A DNA stretch of 64,000 bases, taken from Streptomyces umbrinus (GTDB lineage: Bacteria; Actinomycetota; Actinomycetes; Streptomycetales; Streptomycetaceae). Location: contig NZ_JAUSZI010000002.1 of assembly GCF_030817415.1 (NCBI RefSeq), positions 9,581,001 through 9,645,000 of the forward strand, written 5' to 3'. The first letter of the stretch is position 1. Each line of letters begins with the position of its first letter. Shown here piece by piece: positions 8,667 to 18,300 of the stretch. The notes under the pieces were generated by a model that saw nothing but the letters and a program-made list of their open reading frames with translations, was not told the DNA's origin and searched no databases. The position numbers and the translations under genes are program-made.

Positions 8667-9421
8667 ACGAACGCCTCCACGCGGATGCCGGACTCCTCCA
8701 GCCGTGCACGGACCTGGCGGGCCAGGTCCACCGCGCCGGGTGTGTCGCCGTGCAGGCACAAGGAGCGGGCCCGAACCGGGATGTCACGCCCGGAGTGGGA
8801 CGTCACGACACCAGAACGGGCGAGGGCCACCGAGCGTTCCACGACGGCGGTCGGATCGGTGATCACCGCGCCCTCCCGGCCGCGCGGCACGAGCGTGCCC
8901 TCGTCGGTGTAGGCGCGGTCCGCGAACGCCTCGGTGACGACCGGAAGTCCGGCCTTCCCCGCCACGTCGAGGAGACGCGAGCCGGGCAGGCCGAGGACCG
9001 GGAGCGTGGCGTCGGCGAGCATCACGCCCTCCACGACCGCGCCGGCCTGCTCCTCGTCGTGCACGACGCGGCTGTAGAGCGCGCCGTGCGGTTTGACGTA
9101 CGCCACACGCGCGCCCGCCGCGCGCGTGAAGACCTCCAGGGCGCCTATCTGGTAGGCCACTTCGGACGCCAGCTCGTAGGGCGGCACGTCCATCGCGCGC
9201 CGCCCGAAGCCCGCCAGGTCCCGGTAGGAGACCTGGGCGCCGATCCGTACACCGCGCTCGGCCGCCAGGTCGCACACCCGGCGCATGGTGGCCGCGTCAC
9301 CGGCGTGGAAGCCGCAGGCCACGTTGGCGCTGGTGACGACGGACAGCAGCTGTTCGTCGTCGGTCAGGCGCCAGCGGCCGAAGCCCTCGCCGAGGTCGGC
9401 GTTCAGATCGATGGTGCTCAT
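8663..9421 (-). CDS. pxpA: 5-oxoprolinase subunit PxpA (LamB/YcsF family, 252 aa)
   Basis: LamB/YcsF-family subunit of the PxpABC complex. The family signature IDLNADLGEGFGRW is at the N-terminus. It is followed by VTSANVACGFHAGD, with the conserved His, then YVKPHGALYSR and the C-terminal LCLHGDTPGAVDLAR. Length fits the family (about 245-255 aa). It follows the DUF1445 gene by 19 nt and overlaps pxpB by 4 nt. With the upstream MFS transporter, the context suggests uptake and hydrolysis of 5-oxoproline, a spontaneous glutamine-derived damage product. Confidence 0.94.
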   Translation of the reverse strand: MSTIDLNADLGEGFGRWRLTDDEQLLSVVTSANVACGFHAGDAATMRRVCDLAAERGVRIGAQVSYRDLAGFGRRAMDVPPYELASEVAYQIGALEVFTRAAGARVAYVKPHGALYSRVVHDEEQAGAVVEGVMLADATLPVLGLPGSRLLDVAGKAGLPVVTEAFADRAYTDEGTLVPRGREGAVITDPTAVVERSVALARSGVVTSHSGRDIPVRARSLCLHGDTPGAVDLARQVRARLEESGIRVEAFV

Positions 9422-9440
9422 GGAGTGCTGTTCCTCCCGG

Positions 9441-10262
9441 TCAGGCGACGCGGTACTGCTCGTCGCGGGCGTCGGTGATGAACATCTGGCCCGGCGCGTG
9501 AGTGATCGCGAACGGCGGCCGTGAGGCCATCACCGCGGCCTGCGGCGTCACACCGCAGGCCCAGAACACCGGGATGTCGTCCGGCTCGGCGTCCACCGGA
9601 TCACCGAAGTCGGGGCGGGCGAGGTCCTCGATGCCGAGGCCGCCCGGATCGCCGCAGTACACCGGGCTGCCGTGCACCGCGGGCAGCAGGCTGGTCTCCC
9701 GGATCGCCGCAGGCAGGTGCTCGGGCGGCACCGGCCGCATCGACACCAACATGGGGCCGTGCAGCCGCCCCGCGGGACGGCACTGGCGGCTGGTCACGTA
9801 CATGGAGACGTTGCGCCTCTGCTCGATGTGGCGCATCGGCACCCCCGCCTCGGACAGCGCCGACTCGAAGGTGAAGCTGCACCCGATGAGGAACGACACG
9901 AGGTCGTCGCGCCAGTGGGCCAGTACGTCCGTGGGCTCCTCGGCCAACGCGCCGTGCTCCCACACCCGGTAGCCCGGCAGATCGGTCCGCAGATCGGCGT
10001 CGCCGGCCAGGACGGTCGTCCAGGAACCGGCGTCGGTGACGTCGAGCACCGGGCAGGGCTTCGGGTTGCGCTGGCAGAACAGCAGCATGTCGTACGCCCA
10101 GTCGGCCGGCACCGAGATCAGGTTCGCCTGGGTGTGGCCCGCCGAGCAGCCCGCGGTGGAACCCGACACTCCCGAACGGAACCGGGAGCGTGCCTCTGCC
10201 GGGCTCCACGCGTGCGCGTGGTCGTCGAGAAGGTTCAGGGAGCGGTGTTGCGTACGGTTCAC
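9441..10262 (-). CDS. DUF1445-family putative hydro-lyase / D-glutamate cyclase-like protein (273 aa)
   Basis: Member of the DUF1445 (YcsI) family, often annotated as putative hydro-lyase and related to the vertebrate D-glutamate cyclase domain. Visible marks are [31 protein letters not shown], and the C-terminal [15 protein letters not shown]. The start is GTG 10262, which overlaps the MFS gene stop (GTGA). The B. subtilis ycs/kip operon has the same neighbours (YcsF, YcsI, KipI, KipA). If it acts as a D-glutamate cyclase it would link D-glutamate with 5-oxo-D-proline; that is inference. Confidence 0.85.
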   Translation of the reverse strand: MNRTQHRSLNLLDDHAHAWSPAEARSRFRSGVSGSTAGCSAGHTQANLISVPADWAYDMLLFCQRNPKPCPVLDVTDAGSWTTVLAGDADLRTDLPGYRVWEHGALAEEPTDVLAHWRDDLVSFLIGCSFTFESALSEAGVPMRHIEQRRNVSMYVTSRQCRPAGRLHGPMLVSMRPVPPEHLPAAIRETSLLPAVHGSPVYCGDPGGLGIEDLARPDFGDPVDAEPDDIPVFWACGVTPQAAVMASRPPFAITHAPGQMFITDARDEQYRVA

Positions 10263-11578
10263 AGGAGCTCCTTCCCACGGGTCTCGGGCAGACCGATCAG
10301 GGCCAGCGCCGCGAGACCGTATCCGATCGCGCCGAAGACCAGCGCGCCCCCGACGCCCCAGCTGTCGGCCAGGAAGCCGACGACCGTCGGGAAGACCGCG
10401 CCCACGGCACGGCCGGTGTTGTACGTGAAGCCCTGTCCCGTGCCGCGCACCGCGGTCGGGTACAGCTCGCTGAGGAACGAGCCGAAGCCGCTGAAGATCG
10501 CCGACATACAGAAGCCGAGCGGGAAACCGAGCACCAGGACAAGGGTGTTGGCGCCGCTCGGGATGTTCGCGTAGGCCAGGATGCAGACCGCCGAGAGGAT
10601 CGCGAAGAGCAGGATGTTGCGCTTGCGGCCCAGCTTGTCGGTGAGATAACCGCCGGTCAGATAGCCGATGAAGGCCCCGGAGATCAGGAACGTGAGGTAG
10701 CCGCCGGTGCCGACGACGGACAGCCCGCGGTCCGTCTTGAGGTAGGTCGGGACCCAGGTGGCCAGCGTGTAGTAGCCGCCCTGGACGCCCGTGGAGAGCA
10801 GGACCGCGAAGATCGTCGTCTTCAGCAGTCCGGGCGCTGCGGCCGTGCCCGGCTTGAAGATCGTGGCGAACGAGCCCTTCTCGGGGCTCTCCTCGCGGCG
10901 CTGGGCCGCCTCCGGAGCGTCCTTCACATTGCGGCGCACCCAGACGACGAGCAGGGCGGGCAGCGCCCCGGTCCAGAACATCACGCGCCAGGCGAGGTCG
11001 TCGTCCAGGTACTGGAAGACCAGTGTGTAGACCAGTACGGCGAGTCCCCAGCCCACGGCCCAGGAACTCTGGATCGCGCCGAGCGTGCGCCCCCGGTGCT
11101 TGGGGCTCGCGTACTCGGCGACCAGTATCGCGCCGACCGCCCACTCACCGCCGAAACCGAGCCCCTGGAGAGCACGGAAGACCAGCAGGGTCTCGTAGTT
11201 GGGCGCGAAGCCGCAGGCCACGGTGAAGACCGCGTACGTGATGACGGTGATCATCAGCGCCTTGACGCGCCCGATCCGGTCCGCGATCACACCCGCGGCC
11301 GCGCCGCCGATGGCGGACACGACCAGCGTGACGGTCGTGAACAGCCCGGTCTGGCCGCTGTTGAGGCCGAAGTACGCGGACAGGGCGACCATGCTCAGCG
11401 GCAGCGTGAAGTAGTCGTACGAGTCCAGCGCATAGCCGCCGAACGCGCCGCCGAAGGCGCGGCGGCCGCGCGGACCCAGGGCTCGCAGCCAGGCGAACGC
11501 GCCCTCGTCGGCGGTGGGTTCACCCGCTTCGGGGCGCGTCTCGGTGTTCAGGGCCTGCGGTGGAGGGGTCGTGCTCAT
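10259..11578 (-). CDS. MFS transporter, metabolite:H+ symporter type (439 aa)
   Basis: Twelve-segment major facilitator. The A-like loop motif [13 protein letters not shown] lies between TM2 and TM3, and [24 protein letters not shown] is typical of the aromatic-acid/sialate/lactate symporter branches. A second copy of the loop motif, [12 protein letters not shown], follows in the second half. The start ATG 11578 has GTGAGGTG 4-6 nt upstream. It is the first gene of the oxoproline operon and is controlled from the operator-bearing promoter at 11735-11764. 5-oxoproline or a relative is the likely substrate, inferred from the neighbours only. Confidence 0.87.
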   Translation of the reverse strand: MSTTPPPQALNTETRPEAGEPTADEGAFAWLRALGPRGRRAFGGAFGGYALDSYDYFTLPLSMVALSAYFGLNSGQTGLFTTVTLVVSAIGGAAAGVIADRIGRVKALMITVITYAVFTVACGFAPNYETLLVFRALQGLGFGGEWAVGAILVAEYASPKHRGRTLGAIQSSWAVGWGLAVLVYTLVFQYLDDDLAWRVMFWTGALPALLVVWVRRNVKDAPEAAQRREESPEKGSFATIFKPGTAAAPGLLKTTIFAVLLSTGVQGGYYTLATWVPTYLKTDRGLSVVGTGGYLTFLISGAFIGYLTGGYLTDKLGRKRNILLFAILSAVCILAYANIPSGANTLVLVLGFPLGFCMSAIFSGFGSFLSELYPTAVRGTGQGFTYNTGRAVGAVFPTVVGFLADSWGVGGALVFGAIGYGLAALALIGLPETRGKELL

Positions 11579-11734
11579 GGGCACCTCACAGATGAGGGAC
11601 GGGAGGGTGCTTGAGGACTGAGCCGTACGGGAGCAGTGGTGGTGCGGGTTGTGGCGTGGGGAAGCAGTTGCGGTGCCGAACTGTGGCGTGCGGAAGCCGT
11701 CGGCTCCGGGACGAGCGGCCGGTGCCTGACTAGC

Positions 11735-11764
11735 AAGGTAGAGGATCGTTGAACGATCCCTCAA
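11735..11764 (-). promoter_or_regulatory. Promoter of the 5-oxoproline operon
   Basis: Read leftward, TTGAGG (-35) is followed by an 18-bp spacer and TACCTT (-10). Most of the spacer is the GntR-type palindrome listed separately, a geometry in which a bound repressor would block RNA polymerase. The start of the transporter gene is about 155 nt downstream. Confidence 0.5.
11743..11759. promoter_or_regulatory. FadR-type GntR operator (17-bp palindrome)
   Basis: GGATCGTT-G-AACGATCC is a palindrome with 8-bp arms and one central base. Its core, TCGTTGAACGA (11746-11756), fits the TNGTNNNACNA consensus described for the FadR subfamily of GntR regulators exactly. It lies between the divergent transporter gene and the FCD-type regulator gene, so autoregulation together with control of the operon is the simple reading. 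Confidence 0.75.
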
Positions 11765-11807
11765 TACCCATGTTGTTTCGTTCTTGTATCTGCGATTGAA
11801 TTCGGGC

Positions 11808-12503
11808 GTGGCCGAACTGAACGGACTGGCGGACGACCGCGCGCTGCTGGGTCGCACCAGCACTGCCGAGCGGGTCTCGGACATCCTCAGAAGCCGGATC
11901 GCCGAAGGGTTCTTCCCCCCCGGCACACGGCTGTCGGAGGACAGCATCGGCAACGCGCTCGGTGTCTCGCGCAACACGCTGCGCGAGGCGTTCCGGCTGC
12001 TCACGCACGAACGGCTGCTCGTCCACCAGCTCAACCGGGGTGTCTTCGTGCGGGTCCTGACCGTCGAGGACGTCGAGGACATCTACCGCACCCGCAGCCT
12101 CGTCGAATGCGCCGTCGTGCGCGGACTCGGCGAACCGCCCTACGCGGTGGACGGCCTCGCCACGGCCGTCGCGGACGGGCGACGGGCGTCCCGCGAAGGT
12201 GACTGGAAAGGCCTGGGTACGGCCAACATCCACTTCCACCGGGAGCTGGTCGCGCTCGCCGGCAGCGCCCGCACCGACGAACTGATGCGCAGTGTCTTTG
12301 CCGAACTGCGCCTCGCCTTCCATCTGGTGGACGACCCCCGCCGGCTGCACGAGCCGTACCTCGCCCGCAACGGCCAGATACTGCAGGCACTCCAGGACGG
12401 CGACCGCGGGGAGGCCGAGAGCCTGCTCGGCGTATACCTGGATGATTCCCGCAAAAGGGTTGTGGAGGTCTACGGCCGCCGCGTGGCGGAGGACGCCCCT
12501 TAG
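11808..12503 (+). CDS. GntR-family regulator, FadR/FCD type (231 aa)
   Basis: The N-terminal winged helix covers about residues 15-80 (SDILRSRIAEGFFPPGTRLSED, then LGVSRNTLREAFRLL as recognition helix). An all-helical FCD effector domain follows, with the metal/ligand-type residues in NIHFHRELVAL. I chose GTG 11808; a TTG at 11784 would add eight residues. It is transcribed away from the oxoproline operon, with a matching operator 49 bp upstream of its start. The stop TAG lies inside repeat R2, so the repeat provides the 3' end of the gene. The likely effector is 5-oxoproline or glutamate, by inference. Confidence 0.88.
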   Translation: MAELNGLADDRALLGRTSTAERVSDILRSRIAEGFFPPGTRLSEDSIGNALGVSRNTLREAFRLLTHERLLVHQLNRGVFVRVLTVEDVEDIYRTRSLVECAVVRGLGEPPYAVDGLATAVADGRRASREGDWKGLGTANIHFHRELVALAGSARTDELMRSVFAELRLAFHLVDDPRRLHEPYLARNGQILQALQDGDRGEAESLLGVYLDDSRKRVVEVYGRRVAEDAP

Positions 12504-12568
12504 GGGCGCGGGGCTGTGACATTTGCGGCTCCGCCGCGTGGGCGCGCCCAGCCGCAGTCAACCCGCGG
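12495..12568 (-). repeat. Hairpin repeat R2, long form, overlapping the gntR stop codon
   Basis: The core is GCCCCTTAGGGGC, followed by a long-form arm with the internal hairpin GCGGC-TCC-GCCGC type and ending GCCGCAGTCAACCCGCGG. The TAG in the core is the stop codon of the GntR gene. In reverse complement it matches R4 across almost its whole length. Confidence 0.8.
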
Positions 12569-12636
12569 ACAACAAACCACCCGCAGTGGCCCGGCGATCC
12601 CAGCGGAGCGTTTCGGTCGTTGTCAGACCGAGGACC

Positions 12637-12650
12637 TAGTCTGTGCACCG
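12637..12650 (+). promoter_or_regulatory. Possible leaderless promoter of the SMC operon
   Basis: TAGTCT (12637-12642) is a plausible -10 hexamer placed 7 nt before GTG 12650, the spacing expected when transcription begins at the start codon. No good ribosome-binding site lies at normal distance, which supports a leaderless mRNA. The -35 region is weak. Confidence 0.4.
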
Positions 12651-14176
12651 TGACTTCGCCTGCATCGACGGACAGCGTTCCGCCCCAGCTCAGCGCGGGG
12701 CCGCGCCCCGCACCGGGCCCGGCCGCCGACGAGGGACTGGCGCGGCGGCTGCGCGCGCTCGCCTGCACCGCGCCGCTGCACGACCTCGACGTACGCAAGG
12801 CGAACCTGGCGGGTGAGTACTCGGTGTACGGGATGGCGGAGGTGGCCCTCGCCGCCATCGACCTCGTCACACTGAACATGGACTTCGACACGGGCGCCGA
12901 CCACGACCAGATAGTGGCCAGGCTCATCCCGCGCATCGCCGCCCAGGCCCCGCGCCGGCCCGTCGTCGAGCACGAGCGCGTCGCCCGCTGGGTCCTGGAG
13001 AACCTCATCAACGTCGGCAGCGTCGACCGCGGCTTCCGGGCCGTATACGGCACGTTCGCGCCCGACGGTTCGTATGTGCGCCGGGACTACGACTTCAAGC
13101 TCATCGAGGAGGTGCCCGGCTACGGAGGGAGCGTGTATCTCCGTACGACGGACGAGGCGGTCAACGTTCTCGTGGGCGCCCTCGACACCGACGTCACCAG
13201 TGCGCAGATCGCCGCCGAGGTCAAGCTGGAGGTGCTGATCAGCCGCGGCCGGCTCGCGGACGCGCAGCTCGCCGCCGAGCAGGCCCGCTACCGGACCGTG
13301 CAGTACTCCGAGACGCTCCGCCGGGCCCTGGACGCGACCCGGCGCAACGTACGGGCGGTGGACTGGCTGCAGGCCGTGCCCGACATGATCGCCGAGGCGC
13401 TCGACCACGTCGCCGACCGCTATCGCCACGAGAACGCGATCCTCACGAACATCCGCAAGGCGCGGGACGAGTCGGAGGACGCCGAGCAGAAGCGGCGGGC
13501 CGCCGAACTCGTCGACATCGTCAAGGACTGCATCCGGCGGCACACGCAGTTGCAGTCCCGTCTCCTGGAAGCCGGGCCGCTGTTCCGTGCCGAGCAGGAC
13601 CGGCAGGCCTTCGCTACGCCCATGACGACGTCCGGGATAGATCTGTACGGGCATCTCGTCGCGCCCGTACTGCCGTTGCCCGTGGAGCAGGCGCTGCGGG
13701 TGTCCGACGCGTTCTTCGCCCGTGGGACGGGGCTTCGGACGCCCGCGTCCGTTCGGGTCGGTGACCTTGTCGATCTTCTGCTGACACCGCCGATGGAGCG
13801 GGAGCACCTCGGTGCCGAGATGCCCGAGCCGGATCTGATCGCCACGCCGGACGACAGCCGGTTCAGTGAGGAGCAGCTCGCCGCCGCGATGGAGCTCCTC
13901 GACCTGCCTGCCGACGCGCCGCGGCGGCTGTCCGGGCTGCTGGCCGACGCGCGGCGCCAGGACCCCGAGCTGCCCTATCTGCTTGCCCTGCTGGCCGTGC
14001 ACGCGGCCAGTCCGCCGGTCGGCACGGCGTATCGGCAGGGTGAGGAGAAGTTGCTGTTCGCCGTGGACGACGGGACCGAGCTGGACGATCCGGAGTTCGG
14101 TGGGGCCGATCTGATCGTGGGGATGGCTCTGCTGGATGCGGTGGGGATGGCTGCGGATCGGAAGGATGCGGCGTGA
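12650..14176 (+). CDS. Kleisin-like subunit of an SMC complex (JetA/MksF-like, 508 aa)
   Basis: First gene of a three-gene operon that ends in a giant SMC-type ATPase. It is helical, with no membrane segment. The region around YDFKLIEE, SVYLRTTDEAVNVLVGAL and KLEVLISRGRLADAQLAAEQARYRT resembles the N-terminal and middle part of MukF/MksF/JetA kleisins (winged-helix then helical bundle). Residues about 240-310 are charged and coiled-coil-like (RKARDESEDAEQKRRAAELV). In such complexes the kleisin bridges the ATPase heads and recruits the kite subunit. I chose GTG 12650 over TTG 12620 because of the -10 spacing. The family call rests on operon order and general pattern, so confidence is moderate. 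Confidence 0.6.
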   Translation: MTSPASTDSVPPQLSAGPRPAPGPAADEGLARRLRALACTAPLHDLDVRKANLAGEYSVYGMAEVALAAIDLVTLNMDFDTGADHDQIVARLIPRIAAQAPRRPVVEHERVARWVLENLINVGSVDRGFRAVYGTFAPDGSYVRRDYDFKLIEEVPGYGGSVYLRTTDEAVNVLVGALDTDVTSAQIAAEVKLEVLISRGRLADAQLAAEQARYRTVQYSETLRRALDATRRNVRAVDWLQAVPDMIAEALDHVADRYRHENAILTNIRKARDESEDAEQKRRAAELVDIVKDCIRRHTQLQSRLLEAGPLFRAEQDRQAFATPMTTSGIDLYGHLVAPVLPLPVEQALRVSDAFFARGTGLRTPASVRVGDLVDLLLTPPMEREHLGAEMPEPDLIATPDDSRFSEEQLAAAMELLDLPADAPRRLSGLLADARRQDPELPYLLALLAVHAASPPVGTAYRQGEEKLLFAVDDGTELDDPEFGGADLIVGMALLDAVGMAADRKDAA

Positions 14177-14231
14177 ACGCTCCGCTGGGTTCGCCGGGTG
14201 GGTGCGGGTTGCTTGTGACCTGCGGCTTCGT

Positions 14232-14272
14232 CGTGGCTTGTCGCGCAGTTCCCCGCGCCCCTAGAGGGGCGC
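14232..14272 (+). repeat. Hairpin repeat R3, short form, inside the SMC operon
   Basis: GTGGCTTGTCGCGCAGTTCC followed by the hairpin CCCCGCGCCCCTAGAGGGGC. It lies in the 139-bp gap between the first and second genes of the SMC operon. There it could attenuate transcription or protect the upstream mRNA and so set subunit ratios. Confidence 0.75.
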
Positions 14273-14315
14273 TTGTCCTCAGCCCCGTATTCGAGTTCAG
14301 GGAGTTGTAGTAGTC

Positions 14316-15194
14316 GTGACCGAGCATGTCGAGTGGAGTGAGCCGGAGGCTGTCGCCCCTCCGATGAGCAGCGCCGTCACTCCCGCCGACGCCGCTGATG
14401 CCGCGCGGCTGGTGGCCTTTGGGTTGCAGCCGAAGTTGCAGCCCGCGCGGGATCAGGAGTACGCCGAACTGCTGCGGAGGTACCGGGAGGATCCGGCCTT
14501 CGCGCGGTTGGCCGATGCCGTGGCGACCGGGCTCGGGCTTGTGGTGCTGGAGGTGTCCCCGCGGGCGGGGATGGCGGTGACCGCGGCCGAGGACTCGGTG
14601 TTCGCCGTGCGGATGGGGGACTACGCGCGGCGGACGTCGGCCGACTCGGGGGACCGGTTCCTGCACGGGCTCGCGCATCTCGCCGTCGCCGCCATGGCGT
14701 TCCCGCGCCCGGAGGACCTCGCCGACGACGGGTACATCGGGCGGGTGTCGGTGAACGGCGTCGACGCCTTCGTTCGGCAGGCCTGTCGGCGGTTGGAGGA
14801 GCAGGCCGAGGTGCACGGGGAGAACACCGACCCGGCGACCGACGCACCGGGCCTGGAGGCCGCCTGGCGGATCTGGGCGCGGCGCAGTTCCACCGGGGCC
14901 ACCAAGGACGCCCGAAGACTTGCCGGTTCGACCACCGGCATCATCGGCAAGGCCGTCGCGTTCCTCACCGACTCGGGGTTCCTGCAGCGCACCGGGGACG
15001 ACGGCGGGGGGACGTACCGGACGACCGCCCGCTACCAGCTCCAAATACGGGACATGGCCGGCAGTGCCGCGATGGCCGAGCTGCTGGAGCTCGGCATCGT
15101 GCCGGTCACCGACGGCACCGCCAGCCTGCTGCCCGCCGAGGACACCGAGGATCTGGAGCTGGCCGCCGATGCCGGACTGCCGTTCCACTCGTGA
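14316..15194 (+). CDS. Kite-like winged-helix subunit of an SMC complex (JetB/MksE-like, 292 aa)
   Basis: Second gene of the SMC operon. A C-terminal winged-helix-like block is visible at about residues 190-260, STGATKDARRLAGSTTGIIGKAVAFLTDSGFL followed by GTYRTTARYQLQIRDMA. The acidic C-terminus ends LLPAEDTEDLELAADAGL. MukE/MksE/JetB kite proteins have this size, two winged-helix domains and the same place between kleisin and SMC genes. The start is GTG 14316 with GGAG 11 nt upstream. It is separated from gene one by repeat R3 and from the ATPase gene by 120 nt. The assignment is inferred mainly from context. Confidence 0.6.
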   Translation: MTEHVEWSEPEAVAPPMSSAVTPADAADAARLVAFGLQPKLQPARDQEYAELLRRYREDPAFARLADAVATGLGLVVLEVSPRAGMAVTAAEDSVFAVRMGDYARRTSADSGDRFLHGLAHLAVAAMAFPRPEDLADDGYIGRVSVNGVDAFVRQACRRLEEQAEVHGENTDPATDAPGLEAAWRIWARRSSTGATKDARRLAGSTTGIIGKAVAFLTDSGFLQRTGDDGGGTYRTTARYQLQIRDMAGSAAMAELLELGIVPVTDGTASLLPAEDTEDLELAADAGLPFHS

Positions 15195-15314
15195 ACCCGG
15201 CGGTCGGCCCACTGACCGGGACCCGCCGGCCCCGGTCCACCGCCCCGACCCTCTGACCGACCGCCTCAACTTCCTCTACGACTACTCCCTTTACGACTAC
15301 GAGAGTCCGCCGCC

Positions 15315-18300
15315 ATGTACGAGCTGTCCCGGGTCCGCCTCTACTCCATCGGGCCTGCCGGTGCGCGCTACGCCGACACCGTGCTGGACCTGCGGGGTGT
15401 CGGCGAGCCCGTGCCCGACCCCGCGCCCACGCAGGCGGAGTTCTTCGAGGAGGAGCCCGTCGGGCCGCCGCGCCGCCCCGCGCCCGCCGGTGTGCTCTTC
15501 CTGGAGAACGGCGGTGGCAAGTCCGTACTGCTCAAGCTGATCTTCTCCGTGATGCTGCCCGGCCACCGGAACACGCTGGGCGGTGCCAGTTCCGGCGTGC
15601 TGCGGAAGTTCCTGCTCGCGGACGACTGCGGGCACGTGGCGCTGGAGTGGCAGCACACGCTGACCGGCGAGTGTGTCGTGGTCGGCAAGGTCAGTGAGTG
15701 GCGGGGGCGCCAGGTCTCCAACGATCCGCGGAAGTTCGCGGAGGCCTGGTACTCGTTCCGGCCCGGGCCCGGGCTGAGCCTGGACAATCTGCCGGTCGCC
15801 GAGGCCACTTCCGTGCGGCCGTCGGCCGAGGGTGCCTCGGGCGCGCAGGGGCGCCGGCGCACCATGAAGGGCTTCCGGGACGCGCTCACCGAGGCGGGCA
15901 AGGCGTACCCGCACCTCGAAGTGCACTGGGAGGAGATCCACGACCGCTGGATCGAACACCTCGGCGACCTGGGCCTCGACCCCGAACTCTTCCGCTACCA
16001 GCGCGAGATGAACGCCGACGAGGGTGAGGCCGCCGGTCTCTTCGCCGTCAAGAAGGACTCCGACTTCACCGATCTGCTGCTGCGGGCGGTCACCGACACC
16101 CGGGACACCGACGGGCTCGCGGACCTGGTCGGCGGATTCGGCAACAAGCTGGGGCGGCGGGCCGAGCTGATCGCCGAGCGCGAGTTCACCGCCGGGTCCG
16201 TCGACCTGCTCGGGCGGATCGTCGAGGCGACCGCCACGCGTTCGCGTGCACGGGACATCCACGCGGGCGCCGAGCGGCGTACGAGGACACTGGCGCGGCG
16301 GCTCTCCGCGCGCGCCGGACAGGAGCGGGGCCGCACCGGCGATCTTGCCCAGCAGGTCACCGCCGCCGCCCACCGGGTCACGGAGGCCGACAGTTCCCGG
16401 GAGCGCAGCGCGCTGATCTCGGCCCAACTCGCCTACCGGCACGCCTCCTTGGCGCTCGCCGGCGCCGAGAAGGGCGCGGCCGCGCAGAAGCGGGAGCTCG
16501 CCGACGCGCGCACGCTGCACTCCGCGTGGCAGGCCGCCGAGCTGGTGCTGCGGCACCGCGCCTCCGCCGACCGCTCCGCGCGCGTGGCCGTCGCCATCCG
16601 CGAGGCCGAGCGGGACGCCGCGCCCGCGCTGGCCGCGCGTGCCAAGGCCGCCGCCGATCTCGTACGAGCACTGCACGCCGCGGCAGAGGGGGCCGAGACG
16701 GTCGCCAACGAGGAGGAGGAGCGGTCCGCCGCGCTCCAGGAGGTCGGCGAGGCCGCCTACCGGGACTCGACGTCCGCCGCCACCGAGGCACAGCGGGCCC
16801 GCAGCGAGATCGGCCATCTGCGGCAGCGCCTCAGCGAGGTCGAGCAGGAGACCGCCGAGGCGGTGCGCGCCGGGTGGCTCGACGACACCGCCCCTGACGC
16901 CGACCCGGCCCGTGCCGCGCTCGCCGCCAGTGACGCCGAGAAGACCGCCGTCGCCGCGTGGGACACCGCGCGCGAGGCATCCCGCCGCACGACGGAGCAC
17001 TCCCGCGAGGCGGCGTCCGCCGAGTCCCGCGCCGAGCTGACGGCGGCCCGCGCGGCCGACGCCGCGACGGCCGCCGAGCGCGCCTACGACGCCGAGAGGG
17101 GGACCGCCCGGGCGCTGGCGGGGGAGGAGCGACTGGCCGAACTGCTGAGCCTGCCGGGTGCCTCCGGCGGTTCGGGGGGCTCCGGCCGCGGCGGGTTGCC
17201 GCAGCCGCGGCAGGGCGCGGGCACGGCTTCCACCGAGGGCGCCGCGCGAGCAGGCGGAGCCGATCACGGGAACACGTCGGGCCGTGGCTCCGGGACGGGC
17301 CCCGGCGCCGACGCAGCGGGCACCCGTCGAGGACGGGGCGGCCCGGACACCGAAGCCGACTCCGACGAAGCACCCCTCTCCGCCGAGGAGTTGGACCACT
17401 ACGCCGACGAGCTCCGGGAGCTCCTCGACGACGGGGTCGCCTCCGCCGAGCGGCAGCTCTTCGAGTTGCGGACCGCAGCGGCCGACGACGCGCGGATCCT
17501 CGGCGCGCTCGGTGACGGCGGGCTGCTGCCGCCAGGACCCGACGTGCTGGCGACCGTGGAGTACCTGGGCGAGCACGGCATCCCCGCGCTCCCCGGCTGG
17601 CGCTACCTCGCGCAGGCCGTCGACCCCGTCGACCACGCGCGCGTGCTGGCCGCGCGGCCCGAGCTGGTCGACGGCGTGATCATCACGGACCCGGACACCC
17701 ACGCACGGGCCCGCGAAGCCCTCGCCGACGCCGCGCTGCTCCCGCGCTCCGCGGTGGCCGTCGGCACGGCGGCCGCGCTGCTCGCCCCGACCCCGGCCCC
17801 GGACACGGGCGACGGGGGCCGTGTCGATGTCTTCCTCGTCCCGCCGAACCCGGCCATGCACGATGAGCACGCCGCCGACGAGGAGCGGCAGACGCTGCGT
17901 ACGCGCGCGACCGAACGGGACGAGGAGATTCGGGAGTTGGCGGCCCGGCTCGCCAAGGACCGGGAGCTGGCCGCACGGCTCGCCTCCTGGCGGACGGGCT
18001 GTCCGGCGGGGCGGCTCGCCGAGCTGGCCACGGCGGCCCACGACGCGCGCGCGTTCGCCGAGGAGTCCGAGGCCGAGCTGTCCGAGGCGCGTACGGTCCG
18101 GGCCGAGGCCGACGAATCGGCGGCCGAAGCGGCCCTTGTGCGCGACGAGCGGCAGGAGGCCGCGCAGCGGGCCCGGCGCGCCGCCGACGCTCTCGCCGGA
18201 CTCGCCTTCCGGCTGCGCGAGCGCGCCGGCTGGCAGGTCAAGCTGCGCGAACTCGCCGACGACGCCGCCGAGTCGGAGGCCCGCGCCCAGTCCTGCCTGG

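Noticed and set aside
12620..12649. TTG 12620 as start of the kleisin-like gene
   Set aside because: The extra ten residues overlap the likely -10 box, and GTG 12650 has leaderless spacing.
15297..18041. 914-codon open frame on the minus strand
   Set aside because: It mirrors the third-position GC bias of the SMC ATPase gene; the product is Gly/Arg-rich with no domain.
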